Below, piece by piece: positions 9,073 to 17,728 of a stretch of DNA of 64,000 bases. A model generated the notes under the pieces. That model was not told the origin of the DNA, did no database searches, and saw only the letters and a program-made list of their open reading frames with translations. The stretch comes from Streptomyces sp. ISL-98. GTDB lineage: Bacteria > Actinomycetota > Actinomycetes > Streptomycetales > Streptomycetaceae. Each line of letters opens with the position of its first letter. Within the stretch, counting starts at the first letter, position 1. Location of the stretch: positions 35,057 through 99,056 of the forward strand of contig NZ_JAGGPB010000046.1 in assembly GCF_018614055.1 (NCBI RefSeq). Reading direction: 5' to 3'. A program made the position numbers and the translations under genes.

Positions 9073-10230
9073 ATGACGTCGTCACCTCAGTCGCCCTTCC
9101 ATACCTTCATCCTCAAGGTCGCGAACCGCTGCAATATCAACTGCGACTACTGCTATGTCTTCAATTCTCAGGACCAGGCGTGGCAGGGTCTGCCGGCGCG
9201 TATGAGTGTGGACGTGGCTCGGGCAGCGGTCCTGAGGATTGCCGAGCATGTATTGACGTACGGACTGAGGACTGTCCACGTCGTGCTGCATGGTGGCGAG
9301 CCGCTGCTCGCGGGGCCACAGCACCTGGAGCATCTTCTCCGGGTGCTGAAGGACGGCGTCCCGGCGGAAACCGAGGTCCTCTTCGAGCTCCAGACCAACG
9401 GGACGCTGATCTCGGAGGCGTGGCTCGACCTCTTCGAGCGGTACGCAGTCACCGTGGGCGTCAGCCTCGACGGGCCGCCCGCCGCGAACGACCGGCACCG
9501 GCTCACACACGCATCCCGGTCGAGCGCGGCCTCGGCGGTGCGGGGCATCGAGCTGCTGCGGTCCAGGCCGCGGCTGTTCGCGGGGCTGCTCGCCGTGGTG
9601 GACCTGGCAAATGATCCGGTGGAAGTTCACGACTACCTGGCGTCGTTCGAGCCCCCGGTGATCGACTTCGGGCTGCCGCACGGGACCCACGAGGCCCCGC
9701 CGGAACGTCACGACCCCACCGTCCCCGAGTACGGGCTGTGGATGAGCCGCGTCTACGACGCCTGGCTCGCCCAGCCCCAGTACCAGCACAGCGTCCGGAT
9801 GCTGGAGGACATCGTGGCGCTCAGCTCCGGCGCGCGCGGTGCGGTGGAGACCCTCGGGCTGGCCCCGCCCTCCAGCGTCGTGATCGAGTCCGACGGCACT
9901 ATCGAGGGTGTGGACACCCTGCGCTCCGTCGAGGAGGGCGCCTCCTGGCTCGGGCTCGACGTCTTCAATGAGTCCTTCGACGCCGCCATCCACCATCCCA
10001 AGCTCCTGCACCGGCAGGGCGGCCACGCTGTCCTCGCCGAGCAGTGCCAGAGCTGCCCAGTGGTGGAGGTGTGCGGCGGTGGCTATCTCCCGCACCGCTT
10101 CAGTGTGGCCCGCGGGTACCGGAATCCTTCCGTCTACTGCGCAGACCTGGAGTACCTCATCCGGCACGTCCAGGGTTCTTTGCAGCGACATGGCTGGACA
10201 CTGGGGCCAGCTACTTCATCGTCCCCGTAA
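9073..10230 (+). CDS. FxsB-like radical SAM/SPASM peptide maturase
   Basis: Radical S-adenosylmethionine enzyme expected to crosslink residues of the peptide encoded just upstream. The CX3CX2C cluster motif is C20-N-I-N-C24-D-Y-C27, following the FHTFILKVANR entry typical of the FxsB family, then HGGEPLL and the LQTNGTL strand. The C-terminal SPASM-like region has EQCQSCPVVEVCGGGYLPHR and NPSVYCADL, giving further Cys ligands for auxiliary clusters. ATG 9073 is chosen over TTG 9070 because it keeps the family N-terminus. At 385 residues it is the short form without the metallohydrolase-like extension found in some relatives. Translationally close to the precursor and followed by a GNAT gene 41 bp downstream, so one operon is likely. 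Confidence 0.92.
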   Translation: MTSSPQSPFHTFILKVANRCNINCDYCYVFNSQDQAWQGLPARMSVDVARAAVLRIAEHVLTYGLRTVHVVLHGGEPLLAGPQHLEHLLRVLKDGVPAETEVLFELQTNGTLISEAWLDLFERYAVTVGVSLDGPPAANDRHRLTHASRSSAASAVRGIELLRSRPRLFAGLLAVVDLANDPVEVHDYLASFEPPVIDFGLPHGTHEAPPERHDPTVPEYGLWMSRVYDAWLAQPQYQHSVRMLEDIVALSSGARGAVETLGLAPPSSVVIESDGTIEGVDTLRSVEEGASWLGLDVFNESFDAAIHHPKLLHRQGGHAVLAEQCQSCPVVEVCGGGYLPHRFSVARGYRNPSVYCADLEYLIRHVQGSLQRHGWTLGPATSSSP

Positions 10231-10271
10231 CCCGCCCCGTACACACCACGAACGACAGGAGTTGTACGCCG

Positions 10272-10751
10272 ATGAGCGTGACGATCCGCCCCGCCGAGAA
10301 GAGCGACGTCCGGGGCGTGGCCGAACTGATCGAGGAGATCGAGCGGTTCTACGGCACCACCGATGCCGACATCCAGCCCTTCGACGAGCGCCAGTCGCAG
10401 GTGGAGGAAGCGCTCTTCGGGTCGCCGCCGCTGGCCTCCGCGCTACTGGTCGAGGACGAGGCGGGAGACATCGTCGGGCTCGCCGCGTACTCGTACCTGT
10501 GGCCCTCGGCAGGGTCGACCCACTCCCTCTTCCTCAAGGAGCTGTACGTCCGTGACACGCTCCGCCGTCAGGGCATCGGCGTACGCCTCATGAACGAGCT
10601 GCGTGCCATCGCCGACGCGCGCCCGGGGTGCAGTCGGGTCGAGTGGATGACGGACCGCGTCAATCCGGACGCGCGTGCCTTCTACCAGGCTCTCGGATTC
10701 GAGGAGCACGAAGGGAAGGTCGTCTACAGGGCTATCGCCAGTACGGCCTGA
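10272..10751 (+). CDS. GNAT family N-acetyltransferase in the RiPP operon
   Basis: 159-residue acetyl-CoA-dependent N-acyltransferase. The acetyl-CoA binding loop is LRRQGIGVRLMNEL (R-x2-G-I-G), preceded by the strand FLKELYVRD and followed by the late motif VNPDARAFYQALGFEEHEGKVVY. ATG 10272 has AGGAG about 10 nt upstream. It follows the radical SAM gene on the same strand by 41 bp. It could acetylate the matured peptide, act in self-protection, or be a passenger; the sequence cannot distinguish these. The fold assignment is secure, the substrate is not. Confidence 0.88.
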   Translation: MSVTIRPAEKSDVRGVAELIEEIERFYGTTDADIQPFDERQSQVEEALFGSPPLASALLVEDEAGDIVGLAAYSYLWPSAGSTHSLFLKELYVRDTLRRQGIGVRLMNELRAIADARPGCSRVEWMTDRVNPDARAFYQALGFEEHEGKVVYRAIASTA

Positions 10752-10811
10752 GCAGGGGCCTCCGAGATGTACGTAAGCCGCTTGATGTACGTGAGTTAGG
10801 GTCACTGAGGC

Positions 10812-11150
10812 ATGCAGGAAGAGCGTTGCGAGGAGTGCGGCAGCAAGGTCGTCCCCGGGCTGGTGTGTGACTGCCCGCCCGACAGGACAGCCGAGCAAGC
10901 GCGTCGGCGGGCCACCTCGGAGAGACAGGAATGGCGCGCCTTCGCGCCGGACACGATCCTGGTCTCCCAGACGAAGTACGCGCACATCCCGGGCGCGTGC
11001 GACCACGTGTCGGAGGAGTACGTGAAGGCCCCGGAGTGGGGGTGGATCCCGAATCCGTCACCCGGCCTGTGGGGCCGCGTGGGCAGCAGCTTTCCGGTGA
11101 GGGCGACGGGGGGGAACACGCCCGCTGGTCGTCAATGCCGGAATGGGTGA
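10812..11150 (+). CDS. Small protein with N-terminal zinc ribbon, function unknown
   Basis: 112-residue frame beginning MQEERCEECGSKVV and continuing LVCDCPPDR, a C-x2-C plus C-x-C pattern that looks like a small zinc ribbon. The middle (EWRAFAPDTILVSQTKYAHIP) looks coding; the last about 20 residues (GGNTPAGRQCRNG) are poor and run into the truncated end of the convergent radical SAM gene. GAGG lies almost against the ATG, so the start is uncertain. I do not recognise the family. It may itself be cut at its 3' end by the same rearrangement that truncated its neighbour. Confidence 0.45.
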   Translation: MQEERCEECGSKVVPGLVCDCPPDRTAEQARRRATSERQEWRAFAPDTILVSQTKYAHIPGACDHVSEEYVKAPEWGWIPNPSPGLWGRVGSSFPVRATGGNTPAGRQCRNG

Positions 11151-11601
11151 CCAGGACGGTTAACTTGATGTTCCTGAAGCTGTTGAGGATCGCGCAGTCC
11201 TCGGGTTCGACTCGCCAACTTGTGATCACGAGTACATGGTTGGTCAGGTCCTGCTCGTCCAGGAGGCGCAGCACGTTGAAGGTGTGCGGCTTTACGACGG
11301 GGAGCATTGGGTCGGTGGCGCGGTTGAAGATCTGCAGCGGGGTGCGGTGCGGGCGGAAGTACCGGTGCCCGGTGAGCGCGGCGACGGCTTCCTCATCGGT
11401 CATCAGGGCGCGCGGCACTTTCATCTCGAAGTTGCCGTAGAGGTGTCGTACGCAGTAGCCGCAGTCGAGTGGGCAGCCCACGATGTGGTTCACGGAGAGT
11501 CCGGACTTGCGGTACTCGATGACCGAGGCCAGCTCGGGCTTGAGGGCGGAGACCTGTTCGGTGGTGAGCAGGGGAAGCGGGCGGCGAGTAGGTGTCGTCA
11601 T
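11128..11601 (-). pseudogene. Radical SAM protein, truncated C-terminally
   Basis: The first about 158 residues are a good radical SAM N-terminus: SVNHIVGCPLDCGYCVRHLY with C43-x3-C47-x2-C50, then IFNRATDPMLP, HVLVITSW and LTVLVTHSGIDD. After that point the frame stays open to 10732 but becomes Pro/Ser/Arg-rich and antisense to the zinc-ribbon ORF and the GNAT gene, so homology stops near 11,128. A complete enzyme would need another 100-200 residues. Start ATG 11601 has AAGGA upstream and lies 29 bp after the NDK-like gene, so it was the third gene of a TS-NDK-radical SAM operon. Probably inactive. A divergent short form cannot be excluded. Confidence 0.65.
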
Positions 11602-11630
11602 GGCGGGGTCCTTCTGGGTGCGGGTGCGGG

Positions 11631-12161
11631 TCAGGGAGTGAGCAGGTGGTGGCGTTTCGCGCCGTACCAGGTGCCGAAGTCGCGGCAGGTGGCGGCCGCG
11701 TCGTCGGAGGTGTGGACGAGGTTTTCGACGAGGCGACCCTCGGCCTGAGCGGCGGCGAGGCTGTCGGTGCCGAGGTCGCCGCGGAGGGTGCCCTTCGTGG
11801 CCCGGGCGGGGTCGAAGTGGCCAAGCAGGTCGCGTACGAGACGAGGTGTGCCGGCCGGTCCATGGGCGAGGGCGACGGCCACTTGCCGGCCGACGTACAT
11901 CTTGCGCAGGCAGGCGGGGACGGAGCAGTCGAACCAGTCGGCGCCGACGAGCAGATCCCAGTAGTGGACATGGATCTGCCAGTCGGTCACGGTCACGTCC
12001 ATTTGGCCGCGTACGGACACGGACACGGCGGCGGTGATGCGCTCAAGGACTGTGTCGACGAGCCCACGGCGTACGCAGTCGGGCTTGAGGAGGATCACGC
12101 TCCAGCGGCCCCAGTCGACGCTGGTCAGAACCTCGCCGACCGCGGCGGGGCGGCGGCTCAC
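11631..12161 (-). CDS. Nucleoside diphosphate kinase-like protein
   Basis: 176-residue protein with the NDK fold: SVILLKPDCVRRGLVDTVLERI at the N-terminus, KGTLRGDLGTDS, and the active-site region ENLVHTSDD with the phospho-accepting His H150. Canonical bacterial NDKs are about 135-140 residues and have HGSD here. This one has about 30 extra residues (about 45-85) and an altered H-T-S-D, so it is a paralogue and not the housekeeping Ndk. GTG start overlaps the stop of the upstream thymidylate-synthase-like gene (GTGA), so the two are translationally coupled. Likely phosphorylates an unusual nucleotide produced by the neighbours; this is inferred. Confidence 0.85.
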   Translation of the reverse strand: MSRRPAAVGEVLTSVDWGRWSVILLKPDCVRRGLVDTVLERITAAVSVSVRGQMDVTVTDWQIHVHYWDLLVGADWFDCSVPACLRKMYVGRQVAVALAHGPAGTPRLVRDLLGHFDPARATKGTLRGDLGTDSLAAAQAEGRLVENLVHTSDDAAATCRDFGTWYGAKRHHLLTP

Positions 12162-13189
12162 CGGACCGGACCGAAGCCGCGAGGCATGCGGGACGGCCAG
12201 CGGTGGGCGAGCAGCCAGCGCGGGCCCGCGTCGAGCGACGCGAGGACGTCCTTCTCGACGGGGTCGGCGGGGCAGTGGACGAGCTGCCGCTTCGCCTCGA
12301 AGAGGAGCAGCACCTGCTGCCAGTACGGCTGGAGGCCGAGTCCGGCGATATCCGTGGGCCGGTACTGGACCTGGTTCGTACGCAGCGCCTCCTCGTGCCC
12401 CAGCACGGTGGCGATGGTCTGCGGCGTCGTGTCGGCGGGCATCGGAGGGAACGGGAAGCGAGAGGTGGGCGGGGCCGGGCGGTCGGCCGCCTCGGCGAGG
12501 ACGCGCTGAACGCGGTCGAAGTCCCGGTCTCCGAGATGCGCCGAGCCGATGTGATGCGTGTACGTGCCAAGCCCCAGGCCGAGTTGGACTGCGGCGTACT
12601 CCTGGATCATCGTGAAGGAGAAGACATCCGCGAGCAGTCCGCGGTCGCAGTCGTTGGCCCGCATCGAGCAGACCATGTGCAACTTGCCTTCGCGTACGAG
12701 GAGATGGAGCGCGACCGCACACGACATGTCGGGGTTGTCGGCGACGGCCAGCTCACGCGCCTCGAAGATCGGCAACAGACCCCGCTTGCTGTCCGGCTCC
12801 CCGTGCAGGAGCGACAGGACGCGGTCGAAGGGCGAGAGGGTGTCGTCGCCGACGGGGTTGAAGATCCGGGATCCGTAAGCGGAGCCGCTGACGGTCGCCC
12901 CGTCGCGTGAGTCCGACCGCATCCGGGGCGCGTAGTACGCGATCATGTCGAGGTCGTTGCGGCCCGCGATGTACCAGAGCGCCTCGGCGAAGTGGAACGC
13001 CGGATTGACCTTGCGCGCGGCCAGAAAGGGCAGGCGCTCGCGTGGACCGGTCAGCTTGAAACTCAGCCCGAGGCACTCGCGGCTGGCGTTGCCGCGCGGG
13101 GCATTGCGGTACTCGTGATCGCGCACGATGTGGCCGAGCACGTCGACGTACGCCTGCTCGAAGCCGGGGTAGACGGACGGTGCGAGCAC
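12158..13189 (-). CDS. Thymidylate synthase-like (pyrimidine C5-modifying) enzyme
   Basis: 343 residues from a GTG with a strong AGGAGG five bases upstream. Recognisable ThyA-superfamily parts are FAEALWYIAGRNDLDMIAYY, a nucleophile region with C157 (NPDMSC), and the R-x-x-D phosphate/pyrimidine segment MRANDCDRGLLADVFSF followed by THHIGSAHL. The catalytic Cys is kept but the PCH context of true ThyA is not, nor is QRSxDxxLG exact, so it may be a dUMP or dCMP (hydroxy)methylase relative with changed substrate. First gene of an operon with an NDK-like and a radical SAM gene, suggesting dedicated synthesis of a modified nucleotide. The following 272 bp (13,190-13,461) form a divergent promoter region. 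Confidence 0.85.
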   Translation of the reverse strand: MLAPSVYPGFEQAYVDVLGHIVRDHEYRNAPRGNASRECLGLSFKLTGPRERLPFLAARKVNPAFHFAEALWYIAGRNDLDMIAYYAPRMRSDSRDGATVSGSAYGSRIFNPVGDDTLSPFDRVLSLLHGEPDSKRGLLPIFEARELAVADNPDMSCAVALHLLVREGKLHMVCSMRANDCDRGLLADVFSFTMIQEYAAVQLGLGLGTYTHHIGSAHLGDRDFDRVQRVLAEAADRPAPPTSRFPFPPMPADTTPQTIATVLGHEEALRTNQVQYRPTDIAGLGLQPYWQQVLLLFEAKRQLVHCPADPVEKDVLASLDAGPRWLLAHRWPSRMPRGFGPVR

Positions 13190-13461
13190 CAGAGCCTCCT
13201 GTGAAGCGGCGGAAGTGGGCCTCGCGCCGGCCCGGCGGGGGAGCCTTGCTGCGGTGTGCACCCGGCTGGCGCGAGGGACGGGCGGTTGGGGCCGCCCTGA
13301 GAAGACCCTCGCGGGGGAGGCATGGCGGCGGTACGCCGTCGATCCGCCGTTCGTCCGCCGTCTCGCGGTGGGTAGAAGGGCGGAGGCACGGCGTACCGCC
13401 GCGTCGCGTCCGCCGAGACGCTGGTCGATCCCAGAGGCATCGACCGGGAGCGTGACGCGAC

Positions 13462-13923
13462 GTGTACGGAACGGTGTACGGATCAGATACGGACTGCGCC
13501 GTCGGCCGGCGGGAGCTGGTGCGTCACCAGTGGGTGAACCTGGCGGAGGAGGCCGAGCCTCTCGCCTTCGCCCGCGCTCAGGTTCGCCAGACGCTCGACG
13601 GCCGCGCGTCGGCATCGGTCGTCAACGACGCGGTGCTGGTCGCCTCCGAGCTGGTCGGCAACGCGCTGCGACACACGACCCCCGGTCCGGACTGCATGAA
13701 CGTGGAGGTCTACCGGGACGCCGCGGTTCTGTGGGTGCACGACTCGGGCACGGACACCGACAGCGTCAAGCCGCGAGCGAATACGTCGAACGACGAGCTG
13801 CTGGAGAGCGGACGTGGGCTGCAGCTCATCGACGAGCTGACCGCCAGGTGGTTCGTCCAGCCGACCGCGATCGGCAAGATGGTCGTCGCGGTCGTAGAGT
13901 TGGACGACCGCGGGACTACGTGA
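13462..13923 (+). CDS. HATPase-domain protein (RsbW-like anti-sigma-factor family)
   Basis: 153-residue GHKL ATP-binding protein of the kind abundant in Streptomyces. N-box NDAVLVASELVGNALRHT, G1-like DSGTDTDSVKP, and G2 ESGRGLQLIDELTARW are all present; no sensor or membrane part is seen. Such proteins act as serine kinases/anti-sigma factors on anti-anti-sigma partners, but no STAS partner lies nearby. Starts at a GTG, divergent from the TS-like operon. Its stop overlaps by 8 bp the end of the convergent 2H phosphoesterase gene. Confidence 0.88.
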   Translation: MYGTVYGSDTDCAVGRRELVRHQWVNLAEEAEPLAFARAQVRQTLDGRASASVVNDAVLVASELVGNALRHTTPGPDCMNVEVYRDAAVLWVHDSGTDTDSVKPRANTSNDELLESGRGLQLIDELTARWFVQPTAIGKMVVAVVELDDRGTT

Positions 13924-14623
13924 GCGACAGACTCTTCTGCACGTCCCACCGGTACTCCCGCTCTTCGCGACGCAGCTCCACCAACTGAACTTCCGCGACC
14001 GGGAGTTCGACGGCGGAAAGGGTGCGGAGACCGGCCACGGCTTCGATGACCGGGGCGGCGACGCGCTGACGGTTGTTGTACGCCAGGCTGAGGTGCGGCC
14101 GGAAGACCGAAGTCGGCTTCTTCGGTGCCAAGCCCGCGGTCCGGCTGACGTCAATCAGGGTGGCGTGCAGCTGGAGTAGCGGCTTCCACGGGCCGAGGGA
14201 GAGGCGTACGGCCCCGCGGGAGCCGGCCAGCGGCATGGCTCGCAGGGAGAACGCGGCGGGCAGCACCGGCCCGGCGGATCGAGCGACGCCCTCCAGCTGC
14301 GCCAGGGTGACGGTGTCCGGGGTGCCGACGCGGGTGAGGGTGATGTGCAGGCCATCCGTCGGTACGGGGTCGAGGCCGCCGAGCGGGGCGAGTGCCTTCT
14401 GACACTTCAGCGCGAGAGCGGCGAGTTCCGGCGCGTTGGGGAAGGTCAGCATCCAGTAGTACGCCCTGCTGCCGTCGGCCCATCCGGGGCGGGCCCAGTG
14501 GTCGGTCATCTCGTCCAGTGCGCTGAAGGCCGCCCAGTCGTGCGCCGCGACGGCTTCCGGATCCTGCGGATTCGCCGGGGGCTCGGCGGGAAACGCGGCG
14601 GGATCGGCGCTGAGCAGGGGCAC
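13916..14623 (-). CDS. 2H phosphoesterase superfamily protein (2'-5' RNA ligase-like)
   Basis: 235 residues from a GTG with AAGGAG about 8 nt upstream. It carries the two H-x-[ST]-x motifs of the 2H superfamily: H93-I-T95-L (GLHITLTRVG) and H177-L-S179-L (FRPHLSLAYNN), and conserved GPWKPLLQLHATL between them. Members cleave or make 2',3'-cyclic or 2'-5' phosphodiester bonds in RNA or nucleotides. It begins 20 bp after the end of the interrupted TPR regulator on the same strand, so both may be one transcript. Real substrate unknown. Confidence 0.85.
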   Translation of the reverse strand: MPLLSADPAAFPAEPPANPQDPEAVAAHDWAAFSALDEMTDHWARPGWADGSRAYYWMLTFPNAPELAALALKCQKALAPLGGLDPVPTDGLHITLTRVGTPDTVTLAQLEGVARSAGPVLPAAFSLRAMPLAGSRGAVRLSLGPWKPLLQLHATLIDVSRTAGLAPKKPTSVFRPHLSLAYNNRQRVAAPVIEAVAGLRTLSAVELPVAEVQLVELRREEREYRWDVQKSLSLT

Positions 14624-14642
14624 CCGGCGTACTCCTTCGGCA

Positions 14643-15968
14643 TTACACCGCTCTGGTGCGAGACGACATGGCCAGGGCGGCTGGCTGTGAGCTCCAGGCG
14701 CGGAGCTCGTCGCCATACTGGCCTACCGCCGGATACTTCCGCCACGGCCTGGCCTGCTCGTACAGCTCATTGGCGCGTTGCCATACGGACCTGATGGGGG
14801 AGTCCCCGCACAGCCGAAGGGCTTCCTGGCCGAGCGTCATGGCGTGGTCGAGATCGGGTGTGCGCTGGCGCAGCAGGGCGGTGGACACGTCGAGGCGTAC
14901 GAGCGCGCGGCTCCACGAGGAGTCGGAGTGCTCGACGAGATCGTCGATGCGCTCGGCGTCGCTCAGTACCTAGGCGGTGTCGTGGAGCGCCAGGTGCGCG
15001 GTCACTGCGTTCGCCAGGGTCCGGGCCCGCCCGTACGGCTCGAAGGAGATGCAGGAGGTGAGCCCGACCGTGACGTCGTGTCCGTCGGAGAGATCGAGGG
15101 CCTTGCCGATGGCGTGCTCGGAGGCGCGGCGGTCGCCGGTCTTGGCGAGGGCGCGCGCCCGGCCGTTGACGAGCAGCCGGATGGACTGGGCGCTGCTCGG
15201 CGCCTGCTCCACGGCCGCGGCGGCGCACGCGTCGGCCTCGCCATACCGGCCGGCGTAATAGAGGCCGAAGGACAGGGTGCCGCTCGCCCACAACTCGGTG
15301 TCCCGGTCGTCGATCGCCCTGCTGAGGTCCAGGGCCTCGGTGCAGTACGCCTCTGCGAGCTCGAAGTCGCCGGTGTTCACGGCCATGTAGCCCAGCAGCC
15401 CGGAGGCGCGGGCGGCGAGGCGGAACAGCTCCTGGCGTACGCGCGGGGGCTGGCGGCCATCGAGGAGAGTGTGCGCGAGCTGCCGGAGGTTCCGGGTCTC
15501 GGGGCGCAGCGCGTGCGGGCCGTCCAGCTCGTACCGGGCGGTGACGGTCTCCAGGGAGGAGCCGAGGAGGGCGAGGGTGGCGTCGTCCGCGTTGCTGGCG
15601 GTGAGGTGATGGGCGCGGGCGACGATCTCCAGCGGGCTGTCGCCGGGATCCCTTGGGGGAGGGGAGCTGGGCGGTGTTTGTGTCGTACGGGCGTCATCGC
15701 GGCCGCCCGGCACGGAGAACAACTCGGAGACCGGCCTGCCCAGCATGTACTCCAGCACTCGGCAGGCATCCGGGCGCGGCAGTCCGCGCAGCTCACCGCC
15801 GAGCCAGCGGTCGAACTGCCGGGAGGAGACCTGAAGCGAGACGAGACGCTGGTCGCCGTCGAGATCCGCGAGCTTGGCGGCCGAGCGCTCGAACTGGGCC
15901 GAGAACGCCTCGTACGTCGTCAGATGACGCTGCTGAAGTAACTGCCGGAACAAGGTCGTCCGGGGCAT
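14643..15968 (-). pseudogene. TPR-containing transcriptional regulator interrupted by an in-frame TAG
   Basis: Streptomyces-type regulator: N-terminal helix-turn-helix-like part (FSAQFERSAAKLADLDGDQR, SSRQFDRWLGGELRGLPRP) followed by a TPR-rich sensor half. ATG 15968 has GGAGGG six bases upstream. Codon 333 is TAG (14,970-14,972). The same frame then continues with convincing family sequence (DDLVEHSDSSWSRALVRLDV, TLGQEALRLCGDSP) to TAA at 14,643. The full product would be 441 residues; stopping at TAG gives 332 and loses about a quarter of the TPR domain. A single-base change from a CAG, AAG or GAG codon would explain it. Either a nonsense mutation, a read error, or less likely readthrough. 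Confidence 0.75.
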
Positions 15969-16248
15969 GGCACACCCTCCTGGTGTGGCGAACCAAGCCG
16001 ACTCGGAGGCGCGTCCACGCCGACGGTGGTGCACCCGTCGGTCGGCTTGGGCGCGCGTCCGGAGAACACGCGTCGTGACCCTAGGCAGAATGCCGGTGTC
16101 ACAGCGAACTAGGCAATATGTCTGGTGAAGTTGACTCGTACGGGTTGTAGCACCCCCCATCGGCCGGACAGGCTTCTGGCATGGCCTTGAAGAGGAGCCT
16201 GGTCCCAAATCCGTCTACCGTCGCCAACTAGCCGCACGCCTCAAGGAG

Positions 16249-17070
16249 TTGCCGGACACGGCGGGTCTCACCCTTGCCGAGGTCGCCGCACGGATCGAGG
16301 TGAACCAGGGATCGCTGAGCCGTATCGAGACCGGTGACCGCGGCACGTCACCGGTCCTCGTGCGTGCGCTGCTCGACTGCTACGGCGTCGAAGAACCGGC
16401 CCAGCGGGCCGACGTACTCGATCTCGTACGGGCGGACAAGGAGCAGCAGAAGCCGCGGTGGCGGAAGTACTCCACGGTCCTGACCGCGACGCGGTACGAC
16501 GGCTATCTCGCGCTGGAGGCCGGAGCGGTGTCCCTGGCCAACTACCAACCGATGCTCGTCCCCGGCCTGCTGCAGACCGAGGACTACGCGCGCACCGTGA
16601 TCTCCCAGATGCGGATGGAGCTCACGTCGCCGCAGGTGGAGGCCCTGGTCAAGGTGCGTATGGAGCGGCAGAACAGCCGCCTCGACGGTGATCGGCCGGC
16701 CAAGCTCTGGGCGATCCTCGACGAGGCGGTGCTGCGACGCACCGTCGGCTCGGCGGACATCATGCGCGACCAGCTGCGCAAGCTGGTGGAGGCGAGCGAG
16801 CAGCCGAACATCACGGTGCAGCTGCTGCTGTTCGAGCTCGGCGCGCACCCCGGACTCTACGGTCCGTTCGTGATCCTGACCTTCCCCGATCCCACGCCGA
16901 ACCTGGTGTGGCTGGAGAACCCCAAGAGATCTGTGGACCGCGTCCCTCGCGGGCGACGTGCCGCACGGCGCGGATGTGGCACGAGGAGCTTCGTCGCGTT
17001 CCAAGTAGCAACGCAATCCCCGGAACGGGTGTGTCTTCACATGGCCCGCGTCACGCCGCCACGTAGTTAG
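16249..17070 (+). CDS. XRE-family regulator with DUF5753 domain, ends damaged
   Basis: HTH (LTLAEVAARIEVNQGSLSRIETGDRG) followed by the DUF5753 sensor domain (NYQPMLVPGLLQTEDYARTVI, NITVQLLLFELGAHPGLYGPFVIL). Divergent from the TPR regulator. Two oddities suggest decay. The only in-frame start is TTG 16249, inside helix 1, yet family-like residues (VYRRQLAARLKEL) are encoded upstream in the same frame without a start; an ATG at 16181 is in another frame. After LVWLENPK (about 225) the tail turns Arg-rich (VPRGRRAARRGCGT) and no longer fits the family, so a frameshift near 16,925 is likely. Possibly a pseudogene. Confidence 0.6.
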   Translation: MPDTAGLTLAEVAARIEVNQGSLSRIETGDRGTSPVLVRALLDCYGVEEPAQRADVLDLVRADKEQQKPRWRKYSTVLTATRYDGYLALEAGAVSLANYQPMLVPGLLQTEDYARTVISQMRMELTSPQVEALVKVRMERQNSRLDGDRPAKLWAILDEAVLRRTVGSADIMRDQLRKLVEASEQPNITVQLLLFELGAHPGLYGPFVILTFPDPTPNLVWLENPKRSVDRVPRGRRAARRGCGTRSFVAFQVATQSPERVCLHMARVTPPRS

Positions 17071-17384
17071 GTAGTTCAACGACAGCGTCCCCAGCGCAGG
17101 CCGTGTCGGCCATGAAGCCCGCTGCGGGGCTGGCGTTAGCCGCGGACTCAAGCCCCCCCCCGAGGTTCCCACTTGCGCACCCGACGCAGCTCTTGCCGAG
17201 AGGGTCGGTTCCCCGTATCCGCGGGCGCGGCCGCTCGCGCGTGCCAAGGATCGATTCGAGCCACCACCGATCAATAACGTCGCGGTAGCAACCCCAAGTT
17301 GGCTAGCCTGAGCAAACAACTAGAGTGTCAGATTGCAACGGTTGTGAACTACGTGACTGCCGCTCAGGACTGTATGGGGGATCT
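17071..17384. other. Gap before the type VII locus, no gene seen
   Basis: About 310 bp without a convincing reading frame. It includes a run of nine C residues near 17,152-17,160 and AT-richer sequence from 17,270 to 17,345, where a promoter for the downstream type VII secretion locus could sit. No operator was recognised. Confidence 0.4.
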
Positions 17385-17717
17385 GTGAAGTTCGATATGG
17401 GCAGTACGACGCTGTCCGGACTGACCAGCAGCACGGTGGGGTCGAGTACCGATCTCGGCACGCTGATTCAGATGCTGATCGCGGCTGCGGAGCCGCTGGA
17501 GGGCAAGTTCAACGGATCGGGGAAGGTCGCGTTCGACTCGTTCAAGAACCGTTCGGACGAGATCACCGCGGCGCTCAACGGATCCCTGAACGCGATCCTG
17601 GGCGGCCAGTCCGGGATGGACAACGCCTTCGGTACCGGTGACCAGGAGACCGAGGACAACGCCACTCAGCACATGGCTTCTGCGAACTTCGACGCCGCCC
17701 GGTTCTCCGGGCGATAG
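17385..17717 (+). CDS. WXG100/ESAT-6-like protein, first gene of type VII locus
   Basis: 110 residues from GTG 17385, preceded by GGGGGA. All-helical, Gly/Ser-rich ends with two predicted helices around a central turn: LIQMLIAAAEPLEGKFNGSG and KVAFDSFKNRSDEITAALNGSL. The W-x-G of the family is not present; F-N-G occupies a similar turn. Such proteins are secreted as dimers by the ESX/T7 system and often chaperone toxins. It is followed 11 bp later by a second small ESAT-6-like gene. Confidence 0.75.
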   Translation: MKFDMGSTTLSGLTSSTVGSSTDLGTLIQMLIAAAEPLEGKFNGSGKVAFDSFKNRSDEITAALNGSLNAILGGQSGMDNAFGTGDQETEDNATQHMASANFDAARFSGR

Positions 17718-17728
17718 GGGGAACTTCC

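Noticed and set aside
17152..17160. Nine-C homopolymer as phase-variation tract
   Set aside because: It lies in a gap without a reading frame it could switch.
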